Source: VAZQ01 sp035293945 (lineage in GTDB: Bacteria > Pseudomonadota > Alphaproteobacteria > Rhizobiales > Xanthobacteraceae). Taken from it: a stretch of 64,000 nucleotides of DNA. The stretch covers positions 1 through 64,000 of the forward strand of contig DATGLV010000008.1 in the NCBI GenBank assembly GCA_035293945.1, given 5' to 3'. Below the pieces are notes generated by a model. It searched no databases, was not told the DNA's origin, and saw nothing but the letters and a program-made list of their open reading frames with translations. Every line of letters begins with the position of its first letter. The stretch's first letter is position 1. Position numbers and translations under genes: made by a program. Shown piece by piece: positions 54,835 to 63,530 of the stretch.

Positions 54835-55812
54835 ATGAACTATCACCACTCCGTCGCCGGACCCGCCTCGCGATGGTCCATCGGCCCGGGCGCCAGTGGC
54901 ATTGCAGGTGTCCTGCTAGCGGCGCATCTCTTTGTGGCTGCGGCCTGCGGGGAGAGCGCTGCGCCTGCGGCCGTTGCCAATGCGACGCAGCTCATCGCAC
55001 AGGTGCGGAACGGCCGCGCCGACGTGCCGCGGGTCGAGCTTGCGGCGCGGCTCGAGGCGGCGGGATTTGCGGGAACGCTCGATTACGCGATCATGCGTGA
55101 CAATGCGGCGCGCGAGCTCAGTGGGCGGCCGGACGGAGTGGGTTGGGTGAGCGCCGCGGAGCTCAAGAGCGCTGACGATGCGATCAGCCGGGAAGTGGCC
55201 GCCTTGCGGGGCCCCCCGGAACCGCCCCTGCGTCTCGCAGCAATCGCGCGCCTGCCTGGGCGCCCGCAAATCCCGGGACTTAGAATCGTTTACATCAATC
55301 CGCTGGGCGATCCGGCCGATGCCAATCCGTGGCACAACATTCTGGCCCACCAAACCGAAGGACCGCCCGGCACCGCCCACGCCTCGGCGCTCGCGCAGGC
55401 CGCCAATCCGACCAAACGCGGGGTCACCCTGTGGGTCGAGACCGACGGCACCGCCTATTGGGCCACTTCTGAGCGCGTGATCCCGACCCACGGCGACGGG
55501 GCCAACCGCAACGACAACAAATACATCGACAACTCGAAGACCTATCATTCGGTGGTCAAGACCAACACGATCGGGGTCGAGTTCATCGGCAACTATCCGG
55601 ATGTCGCCAAGCCGGTGACACCCGCGCAGTTGCAAGCCTGGCTCGTCCTGGTGCGCTTCCTGCAAGAGCGCTACGGCATTGCGCCGGATAACATCTACGC
55701 GCACAACTGGATCGACTACAAAGATACGCGTTATTGCGAAGGCTGCGCGCTGGCCGAAGCGGCGCGGTCGCAGGCTTATCAACCAACGAGCCGCGCCGGA
55801 GATGGCCGCTAA
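54835..55812 (+). CDS. Exported N-acetylmuramoyl-L-alanine amidase (Amidase_2)
   Basis: The 325-residue protein has an N-terminal hydrophobic segment with a lipobox-like FVAAACGES, so it may be a lipoprotein. The C-terminal 170 residues form an Amidase_2/PGRP domain: zinc ligands are His in HNILAHQTEG and in IYAHNWIDYKD, and NTIGVEFIGNYP precedes. It would cut the bond between muramic acid and the peptide. The domain lacks the usual order of some motifs, so specificity is uncertain. Confidence 0.82.
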   Translation: MNYHHSVAGPASRWSIGPGASGIAGVLLAAHLFVAAACGESAAPAAVANATQLIAQVRNGRADVPRVELAARLEAAGFAGTLDYAIMRDNAARELSGRPDGVGWVSAAELKSADDAISREVAALRGPPEPPLRLAAIARLPGRPQIPGLRIVYINPLGDPADANPWHNILAHQTEGPPGTAHASALAQAANPTKRGVTLWVETDGTAYWATSERVIPTHGDGANRNDNKYIDNSKTYHSVVKTNTIGVEFIGNYPDVAKPVTPAQLQAWLVLVRFLQERYGIAPDNIYAHNWIDYKDTRYCEGCALAEAARSQAYQPTSRAGDGR

Positions 55813-55870
55813 CAGTAAGCCTGACGCGATCCCGCGGTTCCCGCTGGCGCCCTCAAGAAAGAGGGCGGGC

Positions 55871-55994
55871 ACAAGGAGGCTGTCCACAAACCCGTCCACC
55901 ACCCGCACCTGAGCGTCCGCCGGGATCAACTCGTCCAGCCGCTCCGGAAACAGCGTCGCCTGATCACGCGAAACCCCGCCACATAGCCAGCCAT
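55871..55994 (-). pseudogene. IS1182/IS5-type transposase, N-terminal fragment
   Basis: On the minus strand the ATG at 55994 starts MAGYVAG. One base is then missing, and the next frame continues VSRDQATLFPERLDELIPAD and RVVDGFVDSL, the conserved start of IS1182-type transposases. The similarity stops after about 42 codons at 55871. It is clearly a dead fragment. Confidence 0.8.
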
Positions 55995-56064
55995 CGCGAA
56001 TCTCCCTCGACACGGAGATTCTCCGACAAAGCCTCAGGGGGAATCCTATTTTCACACAGCCTCC
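55875..56064 (-). mobile_element. 190-bp MITE-like remnant of an IS1182-type element
   Basis: The right edge (56049-56064) reads, on the minus strand, GGAGGCTGTGTGAAAA, the typical terminal repeat of this IS group. The left edge at 55875-55883 has GGAGGCTGT in the opposite direction. That 9-bp block is also part of the transposase coding sequence (codons for D-S-L), so the interior may have been lost by recombination between two such blocks. Confidence 0.65.
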
Positions 56065-56139
56065 AAGGCCCGCCCCTACGAACGCGATCGGCTTTTCAAT
56101 CCGCGTGACGGTCCGATTATCGATCCACCGCAGCGGAAG

Positions 56140-57129
56140 TCACTCCTCGCTCTTGATGCTTTTCTCTGCCACCACGCGGCCCCAGCGGTCGAGCTCCGCG
56201 GCAAGCAGGGCGGCAAAGTCCGCGCTCGAGGTCGGCGCCGGAATAGCGCCGGAAGCGATGAGCTTCTCGTGCAGGTCGGGCTCCGCGAGCGCGGCCACCA
56301 CCGCATCGTGCAGCCTGGCAACGACCCGGGCCGGCGTGCGCGCCGGCGCCAGCAGCCCGTACCAATTGTCGGCGCTGGTATCGGCAAAGCCTTGCTCGGC
56401 GAGTGTCGGCACATCGGGCAGAGCCGCATTGCGCATGCCCGAGGCGGCCCCGAGCGGGCGGATCTTGCCGGCCTGAATCTGCGACAGCAGAACCGGGACG
56501 TCGGCGAAGAAGCCCTGCACCTGGCCGCCCAGAAGATCGCTCAACGCGGCTGCAGCGCCCCGATAGGGAACGTGCAGGAACTTTACGCCGGCGGAGGCCT
56601 GATAGAGCTCAAGCGCCAAGTGCGGCATGCTGCCGATACCGGTCGAGGCGATGGCGACGGTGCCGGGCTTGGCCGCCGCCATCGCGGCAAGATCGCGCGC
56701 GGAGGCGACCGCCATGTCGGGCTTGACCACCAGGATCGTGGTGTTGCGCACCACCAGCGTGATGGGAGCGAAGTCGCGGATCGGATCGTAGGCGACCTTG
56801 ACCGCGAGATGCGGAGTGATCGCGACCGCCCCGACCGTGGTCATGAACAGCGTGGTGCCGTCGGGTGCGGCGTGCGCCACATATTCGGCCCCGACCGCCC
56901 CATTAGCGCCGGCCCGGTTCTCGACAATGACATTCTGCCCGAGCAGGCCCTTGAGCTTATCGGCGAGGAGCCGGGCCACGAAATCGGTTGGCCCACCCGC
57001 CGGAAAAGCGACCACCATGCGGATGGTGCGCGACGTCAGCTCCTGCGCTCGCCCGGCGGCCGGCGCCAACAACGCCAGCGCCAACAAGAAGCAAGGCGTC
57101 GCGCGTCGCACGCTTTTTCGTTTTCGCAT
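56140..57129 (-). CDS. Bug/TctC-family substrate-binding protein A
   Basis: The 329-residue periplasmic binding protein has a signal peptide (ends PAAGRAQEL) and the Bug pattern: MVVAFPAGGPTDFVARLLAD, VENRAGANGAVGAEYVA and FLHVPYRGAAAALSDLLGGQ. Family members bind small carboxylates and usually serve a TctAB permease, but none is encoded here. It follows a second, related gene. The start codon lies inside a dispersed palindromic repeat. Confidence 0.87.
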   Translation of the reverse strand: MRKRKSVRRATPCFLLALALLAPAAGRAQELTSRTIRMVVAFPAGGPTDFVARLLADKLKGLLGQNVIVENRAGANGAVGAEYVAHAAPDGTTLFMTTVGAVAITPHLAVKVAYDPIRDFAPITLVVRNTTILVVKPDMAVASARDLAAMAAAKPGTVAIASTGIGSMPHLALELYQASAGVKFLHVPYRGAAAALSDLLGGQVQGFFADVPVLLSQIQAGKIRPLGAASGMRNAALPDVPTLAEQGFADTSADNWYGLLAPARTPARVVARLHDAVVAALAEPDLHEKLIASGAIPAPTSSADFAALLAAELDRWGRVVAEKSIKSEE

Positions 57130-57170
57130 GTCCTTATCGGAAAACCGGTATCCACTTTTCCGGAACATGC
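57126..57170. repeat. Dispersed palindrome overlapping a start codon
   Basis: GCATGTCC ... GGAACATGC flank TTATCGGAAAACCGGTAT and CTTTTCCGGAA. It is nearly identical to 28172-28213. The ATG used by the downstream Bug gene is within its edge. Confidence 0.75.
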
Positions 57171-57178
57171 GGCCAGCC

Positions 57179-58204
57179 TCACTCGGGCTTGATGCCGACG
57201 CGCGCGACGAGCTCCTTCACAGCGGGAATTTCGGTCGCGATGCGTGCCGTCAATTGCTCCGGCGTGCCGGCCACCACTTCGAATCCGGCATTGTGCGCCT
57301 GCTGCAGCGCTTCCGGGGTCCGCAATGCGGCTTGGCTTTCCTTGGCAAGGGCGGCGAGGATCGGCGCCGGCGTGCCGGCGGGCGCAAACAGCGCGTTGAA
57401 CGTGTCGGAGACAAAACCCGGATAGCCGGACTCGATCATCGTGGGGACATCAGGCAGCGAGAACCAGCGCTTCGCCCCGGTCACCGCCAATGCCCTGAGC
57501 TGACCGCTCTTGATCATCGCCTCGGCGGCAGCGAGCGCGACCGAACCGACCTGCACCGTCCCCTCGAGCACCGCGACCGCAGCGGGCCCGGCCCCCCGAT
57601 AGGGTACGTGCGTCATCTGAATGCCGGCGCGCAGCTTCAGCTCCTCACCGGTCAAATGCGATTTGGTCCCCACGCCGGGGCTCGAATAATTGAACTTGCC
57701 GGGTGCAGCCTTGGCGCGCGCCACCAGATCGGCGAGCGAGGTGATGCCGGAATCGGGACGGACGACGATCACGTTCGGGGCGTTGACGAGCTCGGAGATG
57801 GGCGCGAAATCCTTGAAGGGGTCGTAGCCGAGATTGTTGAACAGCGCCGGATTGACCGCGATCGCGGTCGAGGTGAGGAGAAGCGTGTAGCCGTCGGGCG
57901 CGGCGCGTGCGGCCGCCGCCATGCCGATATTGCCGGCGGCGCCGCCACGATTATCGACGACGACCGATTGGCCGAGCGATTTCTGGAACGCCGAGGAGAT
58001 GATGCGGGCGATGATGTCGGTCGGGCCGCCGGGCGCAAACGGGACGATCAGCACGATGTTGCGCTCCGGGTAAGCGGCGCGGGCGGTCGGTGAGAACAGC
58101 CCGACGAGCAAGATGAGCAAGGCCGCGAGCGTGGCGCAAAGCCTCCCGCGTCCTGCGGACTCGAACCGGATCTTGTCGCCGCCGGGCTTGACGCGGCGAT
58201 CCAT
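57179..58204 (-). CDS. Bug/TctC-family substrate-binding protein B
   Basis: The 341-residue binding protein has the family motifs IVPFAPGGPTDIIARIISSAF, VDNRGGAAGNIGMAAAARA and THVPYRGAGPAAVAVLEG. The ATG at 58204 opens with MDRRVKPGGDK, which looks like translated intergenic repeat rather than a normal leader; the hydrophobic signal segment follows at about 24-40. The true start is therefore uncertain. It is paired with the next Bug gene and probably arose by duplication. Confidence 0.84.
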   Translation of the reverse strand: MDRRVKPGGDKIRFESAGRGRLCATLAALLILLVGLFSPTARAAYPERNIVLIVPFAPGGPTDIIARIISSAFQKSLGQSVVVDNRGGAAGNIGMAAAARAAPDGYTLLLTSTAIAVNPALFNNLGYDPFKDFAPISELVNAPNVIVVRPDSGITSLADLVARAKAAPGKFNYSSPGVGTKSHLTGEELKLRAGIQMTHVPYRGAGPAAVAVLEGTVQVGSVALAAAEAMIKSGQLRALAVTGAKRWFSLPDVPTMIESGYPGFVSDTFNALFAPAGTPAPILAALAKESQAALRTPEALQQAHNAGFEVVAGTPEQLTARIATEIPAVKELVARVGIKPE

Positions 58205-58555
58205 CTTCTTGCGAAAAAGATGCACCCGCGAAGTCACAAGGGCGTTTACGCCCGTCTTCGACGGGCTATGCCCGCGGGTGACTACCGAATTTGGGCCAAT
58301 CATCACTGCTGCTTCCTCCGGCCGCGAAGGCGTCACGATACGGCGCATCGCGGACGAAACAAGTCCCTTGAGAAGCTGCGGAGATGTGCTTGAAAACCCT
58401 GTGCAAAGTTCTGCGGGCGAAGCTGTGGATGAAGGCTGCGCAGATTGGGGATAAAGAACCTCGCGCAACATTTGCGCGCTTGCTGTGATGTATGGGGAGA
58501 TCGCCCGACAGATTAGGAAAGTATCAGGACGTTCCCTTCCCAGGCTCCTACCCCG

Positions 58556-59491
58556 ATGTCAGACACCATGCCTTCGGCCGACGCGACCTTGTGCGCCAGG
58601 GTCGTGACCGATGAAGCGACCGCGCGACGCCTTCTCGACGCGCTTGCCGAGGCGCTGGATCCCGAGCAAGCCGTTGTCTCGATCTCGGAAGAGCGTGGCG
58701 GCGGCTGGGCGGTGGCGCTCTATTTCCGCGAAGCGCCCAATGAAGCAGCGTTGCGGGCGCTGGTTGCGCTCGGCTCCGATACCGAGACCGGCAATGCGCT
58801 CGCGTTCGAGACTATCGGGGCGACAGACTGGGTAAAGGCGAGCCTTGCGGGTCTCAAGCCGGTCGAGGCCGGACGCTTCGTCGTGCACGGCGCCCATGAC
58901 CGCGCGCGGGTGTTGGCGAACCGCATCGGCATCGAGATCGAGGCGGCGCTCGCCTTCGGCACTGGCCACCATGGCACCACGCGCGGCTGCCTCCTCGCCT
59001 TCAACCAGTTTCTCAAGCAGCGGCTTCAGCGCAAAGGCGCCAAGGCCAGAGTCCTCGACCTTGGCACCGGCAGCGGCGTGCTCGCCATAGCGGCCGCGCG
59101 CGTACTGCGCACTCGCGTCATGGCAAGCGATATCGATGGACGTGCGGTCATGGCCGCCCGCGGCAACGCCGGGCTCAACCGCGCAGCCTCGTTTATCGAG
59201 GTTATCCGCGTTGCGGGTTGCGAGGCCCACGGCTTGCGCTTAGGCGCACCCTACGATCTCATCTTCGCCAATATCCTGCTTGCACCCTTGAAGCGGATGG
59301 CTCACCCCATCGCGCGGCTCACGCAAGCGGGCGGGCGGGTCATCCTCTCCGGTTTGCTGATCGCGCAGGAAAACGGTGCCCTTGCGGCTTATCGCGCGCA
59401 GGGGCTTTCGCTCGAGCGGCGCGTCGTGCTCGACGGCTGGGTCACGCTGGTGATGCGCAGGGGCGTTGCCGCCCACAAGCGCCGAACATAA
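58556..59491 (+). CDS. prmA: Ribosomal protein L11 methyltransferase PrmA
   Basis: The 311-residue SAM enzyme trimethylates ribosomal protein L11. The N-terminal substrate-binding domain leads into ALAFGTGHHGTTRGCL, motif I VLDLGTGSGVLAIAAA and the catalytic DLIFANILLAPL. Length fits the alphaproteobacterial form. Aminopeptidase P follows after 9 bases; this pair is usual in Rhizobiales. Confidence 0.93.
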   Translation: MSDTMPSADATLCARVVTDEATARRLLDALAEALDPEQAVVSISEERGGGWAVALYFREAPNEAALRALVALGSDTETGNALAFETIGATDWVKASLAGLKPVEAGRFVVHGAHDRARVLANRIGIEIEAALAFGTGHHGTTRGCLLAFNQFLKQRLQRKGAKARVLDLGTGSGVLAIAAARVLRTRVMASDIDGRAVMAARGNAGLNRAASFIEVIRVAGCEAHGLRLGAPYDLIFANILLAPLKRMAHPIARLTQAGGRVILSGLLIAQENGALAAYRAQGLSLERRVVLDGWVTLVMRRGVAAHKRRT

Positions 59492-59500
59492 AGTGAAGCG

Positions 59501-61336
59501 ATGTTCGAGGCCCGCTTCCAGTCGTTCGACGATGCCCCCGAAGGCGCCGCAACAGCCCCACGCGTGGCCGCGCTACGCACCGAGCTCGCGCGGCGGGGGC
59601 TGACCGGCTTTGTGGTGCCGCGCGCCGATCGGCACCAGAACGAATACGTGCCGGCTTGCGACGAGCGGCTTGCCTGGCTCACGGGCTTCACCGGCTCGGC
59701 CGGCGCGGCGGTCGTGCTCATGGACCGCGCCGCCCTGTTTGTCGACGGCCGCTACACTTTGCAGGTGCGCCAGCAGGCGGACACTTCGCTGTTTACGGTC
59801 GAGCATCTGGTCGAGATGCCGCCGCCGCAATGGCTGGAGCAGAATCTCAGCGCCGCAGATCGCCTGGGCTATGACCCGTGGCTGCACACGGTCGAAGGCG
59901 CGGAGCGGCTCGCCAAGGCCTGCGCGGCGAGCGGCGCTTCGTTGATCGCAGTCGAGCCTGACCTGTTTGATGCGATCTGGGCCGATCGGCCAGCGCCGCC
60001 CCTCGGGCCCGTGCGGCTGCACGATATCGCGTTCGCGGGCGAGGACGCCGCGGGCAAGCTCGCGCGCGTCCGCACCGAGATCGAGAAGCTCAAGTGCGAC
60101 GCGCTGGTGGTCTCTGATCCGCATTGCATCGCCTGGGCCTTCAACATCCGCGGCGCCGACGTGCCGCATACGCCGCTGCCGCTTGCCTTTGCGATCGTGC
60201 CCCGCGAGGGACGGCCCGCCCTCTACATCGATGGCCGCAAGCTTGCCAATGATGTGCGCGATCGCCTGGAGGCGCTCGCCGACATCCACGAGCCGGCGAG
60301 TTTCGCCGGCGACTTGACCGCGCTCGGTTCGCCCAAGAAGACCGTGCGCATCGACCAGGCAACCGCAGCCGATGCGCTTTCGCGCCTCATCACCAGTGCC
60401 GGCGGCAAGGTGAGCCGCGGGGGCGACCCGATCGTGCAGATGAAGGCGGTGAAGAACGCCAGCGAGATCGCGGGCGCCACTGCGGCGCAGCTGCGCGACG
60501 GCGCCGCCATGGTGCGCTTCCTAGCCTGGTTCGACGAAGCTGCGGCAGGCGGCAAGCTACGCGAGATCGAAGCCGTCGAAGCACTCGAAAGCTTCCGCCG
60601 CGACACCGGCAGGCTCAAGGATATCTCATTTCCGACCATCGCGGGCGCTGCCGCCGATGGCGCCATCGTGCACTATCGGGTCACCCGCAAGAGCGATCGG
60701 GTGATCCCGAAGGATAGCCTGTTTCTGATCGATTCCGGCGCGCAGTACGAGGACGGCACGACCGACATCACCCGCACGCTCGCCGTCGGCACCCCGTCTG
60801 ACGAGATGCGCGATCGCTTCACCCGCGTGCTCAAGGGCCACATCGCGATCGCCCGCGCGATCTTTCCCGACGGCACCACCGGGGCGCAGCTTGATTCCTT
60901 TGCGCGGCAGTCGCTGTGGGAAGCGGGCCTCGATTTCGATCACGGCACCGGCCACGGCGTCGGCAGCTATCTGTCGGTGCATGAAGGCCCGGCGCGGATC
61001 TCCAAGCTCGGCACGGTTCCGCTCAAGCGCGGCATGATCCTGTCGAACGAGCCGGGCTACTACAAGACCGCAGAATACGGCATCCGCATCGAGAATCTGG
61101 TCCTGGTGGTCGAGGCGGACGCGGTCGCCGGCGCCGAGAAGCCGCTCAATGCGTTCGCGACCTTGACTCTCGCGCCGATCGATCGGCGGCTCATGCAGCC
61201 CGACATGCTCAATGCCGTGGAGCTGGGCTGGCTCAACAACTATCACGCGCGCGTCCGGACGAGCCTCTCGGCATTGCTTGATGCACCAACGCGCGCGTGG
61301 CTTGCGGCTGCGACTGCGCCGATCACGCGCGGCTGA
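59501..61336 (+). CDS. pepP: Xaa-Pro aminopeptidase (long form, M24)
   Basis: The 611-residue protein has two creatinase-like N-terminal domains (FVVPRADRHQNEYVPACDERLAWLTGFTGSAG at the start) and a C-terminal pita-bread M24 domain. Metal ligands are Asp in FLIDSGAQYEDGTTDITRT, His in DHGTGHGVGSYLSVHEGP and Glu in LSNEPGYY and GIRIENLV. It removes an N-terminal residue before proline. The long form is like eukaryotic aminopeptidase P1. Confidence 0.93.
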   Translation: MFEARFQSFDDAPEGAATAPRVAALRTELARRGLTGFVVPRADRHQNEYVPACDERLAWLTGFTGSAGAAVVLMDRAALFVDGRYTLQVRQQADTSLFTVEHLVEMPPPQWLEQNLSAADRLGYDPWLHTVEGAERLAKACAASGASLIAVEPDLFDAIWADRPAPPLGPVRLHDIAFAGEDAAGKLARVRTEIEKLKCDALVVSDPHCIAWAFNIRGADVPHTPLPLAFAIVPREGRPALYIDGRKLANDVRDRLEALADIHEPASFAGDLTALGSPKKTVRIDQATAADALSRLITSAGGKVSRGGDPIVQMKAVKNASEIAGATAAQLRDGAAMVRFLAWFDEAAAGGKLREIEAVEALESFRRDTGRLKDISFPTIAGAAADGAIVHYRVTRKSDRVIPKDSLFLIDSGAQYEDGTTDITRTLAVGTPSDEMRDRFTRVLKGHIAIARAIFPDGTTGAQLDSFARQSLWEAGLDFDHGTGHGVGSYLSVHEGPARISKLGTVPLKRGMILSNEPGYYKTAEYGIRIENLVLVVEADAVAGAEKPLNAFATLTLAPIDRRLMQPDMLNAVELGWLNNYHARVRTSLSALLDAPTRAWLAAATAPITRG

Positions 61337-61922
61337 CCGACCGGCTTAAGCCACTGGGTCCCGCTCCTATGCTGCGATCTCCCGCGGCGCCGTCCCTACA
61401 ACTCCGAACGGCCGGCAATTGATTTTGTTGACGAAAATCGAGTTTCGAATTGCTAGAGCGATGGTAAAATTACACTAGGCCGCTTCATTCATCGAACTCT
61501 TTCGACTCTCTCCAATCGCACCAGGGGGCGGCCGCCCAGCCCGACCCGAGCCTTTGCGAATCTCGGAGGGCACCGAGATCTGACCCTGGGCACGGCGTAG
61601 AAGATCGGCTCGCGATTATTGCCACTCTGCATGACGTGCACCGGTCGATCCGGAAGTAAACAGCGGCCAAGCCGCGCCATCGATCGCCCCGCCGCGAAAG
61701 CTGACCGCATCCCGCTCCTAACAGCGAACCACATCAACTCTGGCCCGATTTCTTCAGATAAGCGGCCGGAACCTCCAATCTGTTGTGAAACGAGTTGCCC
61801 CTGCTTCCAACTTTGGCGATTCGTCGTCTACACTGCTGCGGGGAATCCCGAAGGCATCCGCAAAATTCTATTTGCTGCATGAGAGGCCTTGGGTAGGCGA
61901 GCTGCCGGGACCGGAACATGTT
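61337..61922. other. Long gap before the LuxR-type gene
   Basis: No gene is supported in these 586 bases. A GATTTT/AAAATC inverted repeat lies at 61421-61439 in a locally A/T-rich stretch. In-frame codons upstream of 61923 extend the LuxR ORF to 61785 but have no family similarity. The stretch is poorer in coding signals than any other part of the window. Confidence 0.45.
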
Positions 61923-62657
61923 ATGCAGGCCTCCTCTTTGTTGAAGCAAGCCGCCGGGTTCGAGCAGGCGCTGCGCGCTTGTGAGGCCATCAAGGACTGC
62001 ACCGCTCTGCTGCGAACGGAGCTCGGCCAGGGCGGCTTCAACACGTTCGCGTGCGGCGAGCTCGATCTGGATAACAAGGAGCGATATGCCTTCTATGTCA
62101 TCGACTGGCCGGATGAATGGCGGCAATTCTATTTGGAAAACGATCTGATGATCGACGATCCGATCGTCGACGCGCTGCGCGATCGTCGAAATCCTTTCAC
62201 CTGGACGGAGCTGCTCCAAAGCCAAAATGTGTCGAGGCGGGGGAAAGATATCCTAAAGCTCGCGGGCGACAGGGGGTGGACCGAGGGCTTTGTCGTGCCG
62301 ATCCGCCGCAGCGTGCGGGCGAGGGTCGGCCTCGTCAGTCTCGCCGGCAAGCGCGCGCCCCTCGAGGATCGGCACCGCGAGATGCTGACGCTCATGTGCG
62401 TTTGCTTTTTCCATCATGTCAGGACCCTTGTCCCGCGTTGCGGCTTTGCCGTCCCACCAGCCGGACTGACACCGCGGGAGATCGAATGCCTGCAGCTGGT
62501 TGGCCGAGGGCAGTCGGACAGGCTCATTGCGCAGAAGCTCGGGATTTCGCAGCTGACCGCGCACGAATACGTGGAGAGCGCAAAGCGCAAGCTGAAAGCG
62601 GGCACCAGGGCCGAGTTGGTCGGGGTTTGTGCAGCGCTAGGGATCGTCGACAGCTGA
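61923..62657 (+). CDS. LuxR-type solo regulator
   Basis: The 244-residue protein has an autoinducer-binding domain, with YAFYVIDWPDEWRQFYLENDLMIDDPIVD and a following PFTWTEL that match the ligand-pocket pattern of LuxR/TraR (Trp, Tyr, Asp). The C-terminal helix-turn-helix reads LTPREIECLQLVGRG and IAQKLGISQLTAHEYVESAKRKL. No luxI-like synthase is in the window, so it is a solo. I start at 61923, matching family N-termini. The exported VPLPA-CTERM protein follows 137 bases later and is the obvious target candidate. Confidence 0.88.
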   Translation: MQASSLLKQAAGFEQALRACEAIKDCTALLRTELGQGGFNTFACGELDLDNKERYAFYVIDWPDEWRQFYLENDLMIDDPIVDALRDRRNPFTWTELLQSQNVSRRGKDILKLAGDRGWTEGFVVPIRRSVRARVGLVSLAGKRAPLEDRHREMLTLMCVCFFHHVRTLVPRCGFAVPPAGLTPREIECLQLVGRGQSDRLIAQKLGISQLTAHEYVESAKRKLKAGTRAELVGVCAALGIVDS

Positions 62658-62794
62658 ATCGCGTCCCCCTGTTCAGGGGGATGACAGTGGTTGAGCAATT
62701 CTGCACGTTGACTTGCGGAAGCGGGTTTATCGGCGACCCGAGTTGCCGTCGGGCTCGGTCCCACGTAATTCACGGTTGTATTGGAGATAAGAAC

Positions 62795-63496
62795 ATGCGC
62801 TTGAGATCGTGCTCTGCCGCGGCGATGTTGGCCGCGACCCTAAGCTCCGCCGGTCCCGCTCTTTCATCCTCCCTCGTCATCAATGGCGATTTCAGCGCTG
62901 GCAATTCCGGGTTCAGCAGCGACTATGCATTCCGGTCGCCGATCAATGGAGAGACGCAATACAACGTCGTGCCGGGAAAGCACATTAACGATTCTTCCAG
63001 CAACAGCTACGGTGACTGGACGGCAATCACTTCCGATCCCAGCGGCGGCAACGGAAACGTGCTGATCGCAAACGGCGCGACGTCGCCGGGTGAGCGAGTG
63101 TGGGATGAATCGGTTAGCGTCAAGCCGTTCACCAACTACGTTTTCAGCTTCTATGCGGCCGATGTGAATTACACTTCCGCGAGCAATGCCGATATCTTGG
63201 CGAGCATCAACGGCACTGCGCTCGGCTCGCCCCTGGCCACCACGCAGTCCTGGCAAAGCGCGAGCTATAACTGGAGCTCGGGTAAGCTTTCAGGAGGGGT
63301 CACATTGGCGTTGATCGACACCAATACCCAGGCCGCGTTCAATGATTTCGCGTTGGACTTTATTTCCATGTCCCCCGCAGTGAGCAGCACGCCGCTGCCG
63401 GCAGCTCTGCCACTGTTCGTCAGCAGCTTGGGAATAGCGGGAGCTGCCCTGTGGAGAAGGCGGCGGGTCCGACAGTGCTCTGTTGCCGGCGCGTGA
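62795..63496 (+). CDS. Exported VPLPA-CTERM sorting-signal protein
   Basis: The start has GGAGATAAGAAC upstream. The 233-residue protein has a signal peptide (ends PALSSSL) and a mature domain starting VINGDFSAGNSGF, a sugar-binding-like beta sandwich rich in Ser, Asn and Thr. The C-terminus has STPLPAALPLFVSSLG, a helix and the basic end WRRRRVRQ: a VPLPA-CTERM type of anchor processed by an exosortase. Such proteins belong to extracellular matrix systems. No exosortase gene is in this window. Confidence 0.84.
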   Translation: MRLRSCSAAAMLAATLSSAGPALSSSLVINGDFSAGNSGFSSDYAFRSPINGETQYNVVPGKHINDSSSNSYGDWTAITSDPSGGNGNVLIANGATSPGERVWDESVSVKPFTNYVFSFYAADVNYTSASNADILASINGTALGSPLATTQSWQSASYNWSSGKLSGGVTLALIDTNTQAAFNDFALDFISMSPAVSSTPLPAALPLFVSSLGIAGAALWRRRRVRQCSVAGA

Positions 63497-63530
63497 ACCG
63501 CTAAGCTGTTTCCCGGACGCGCCGCAGCAC

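Noticed and set aside
54916..56055. 379-codon minus-strand ORF
   Set aside because: Only its first about 40 codons are transposase; the rest is antisense to the amidase gene.
61421..61439. GATTTT/AAAATC palindrome as a lux box
   Set aside because: It is about 480 bp from the LuxR start and does not resemble a lux-type box; kept only as a note.
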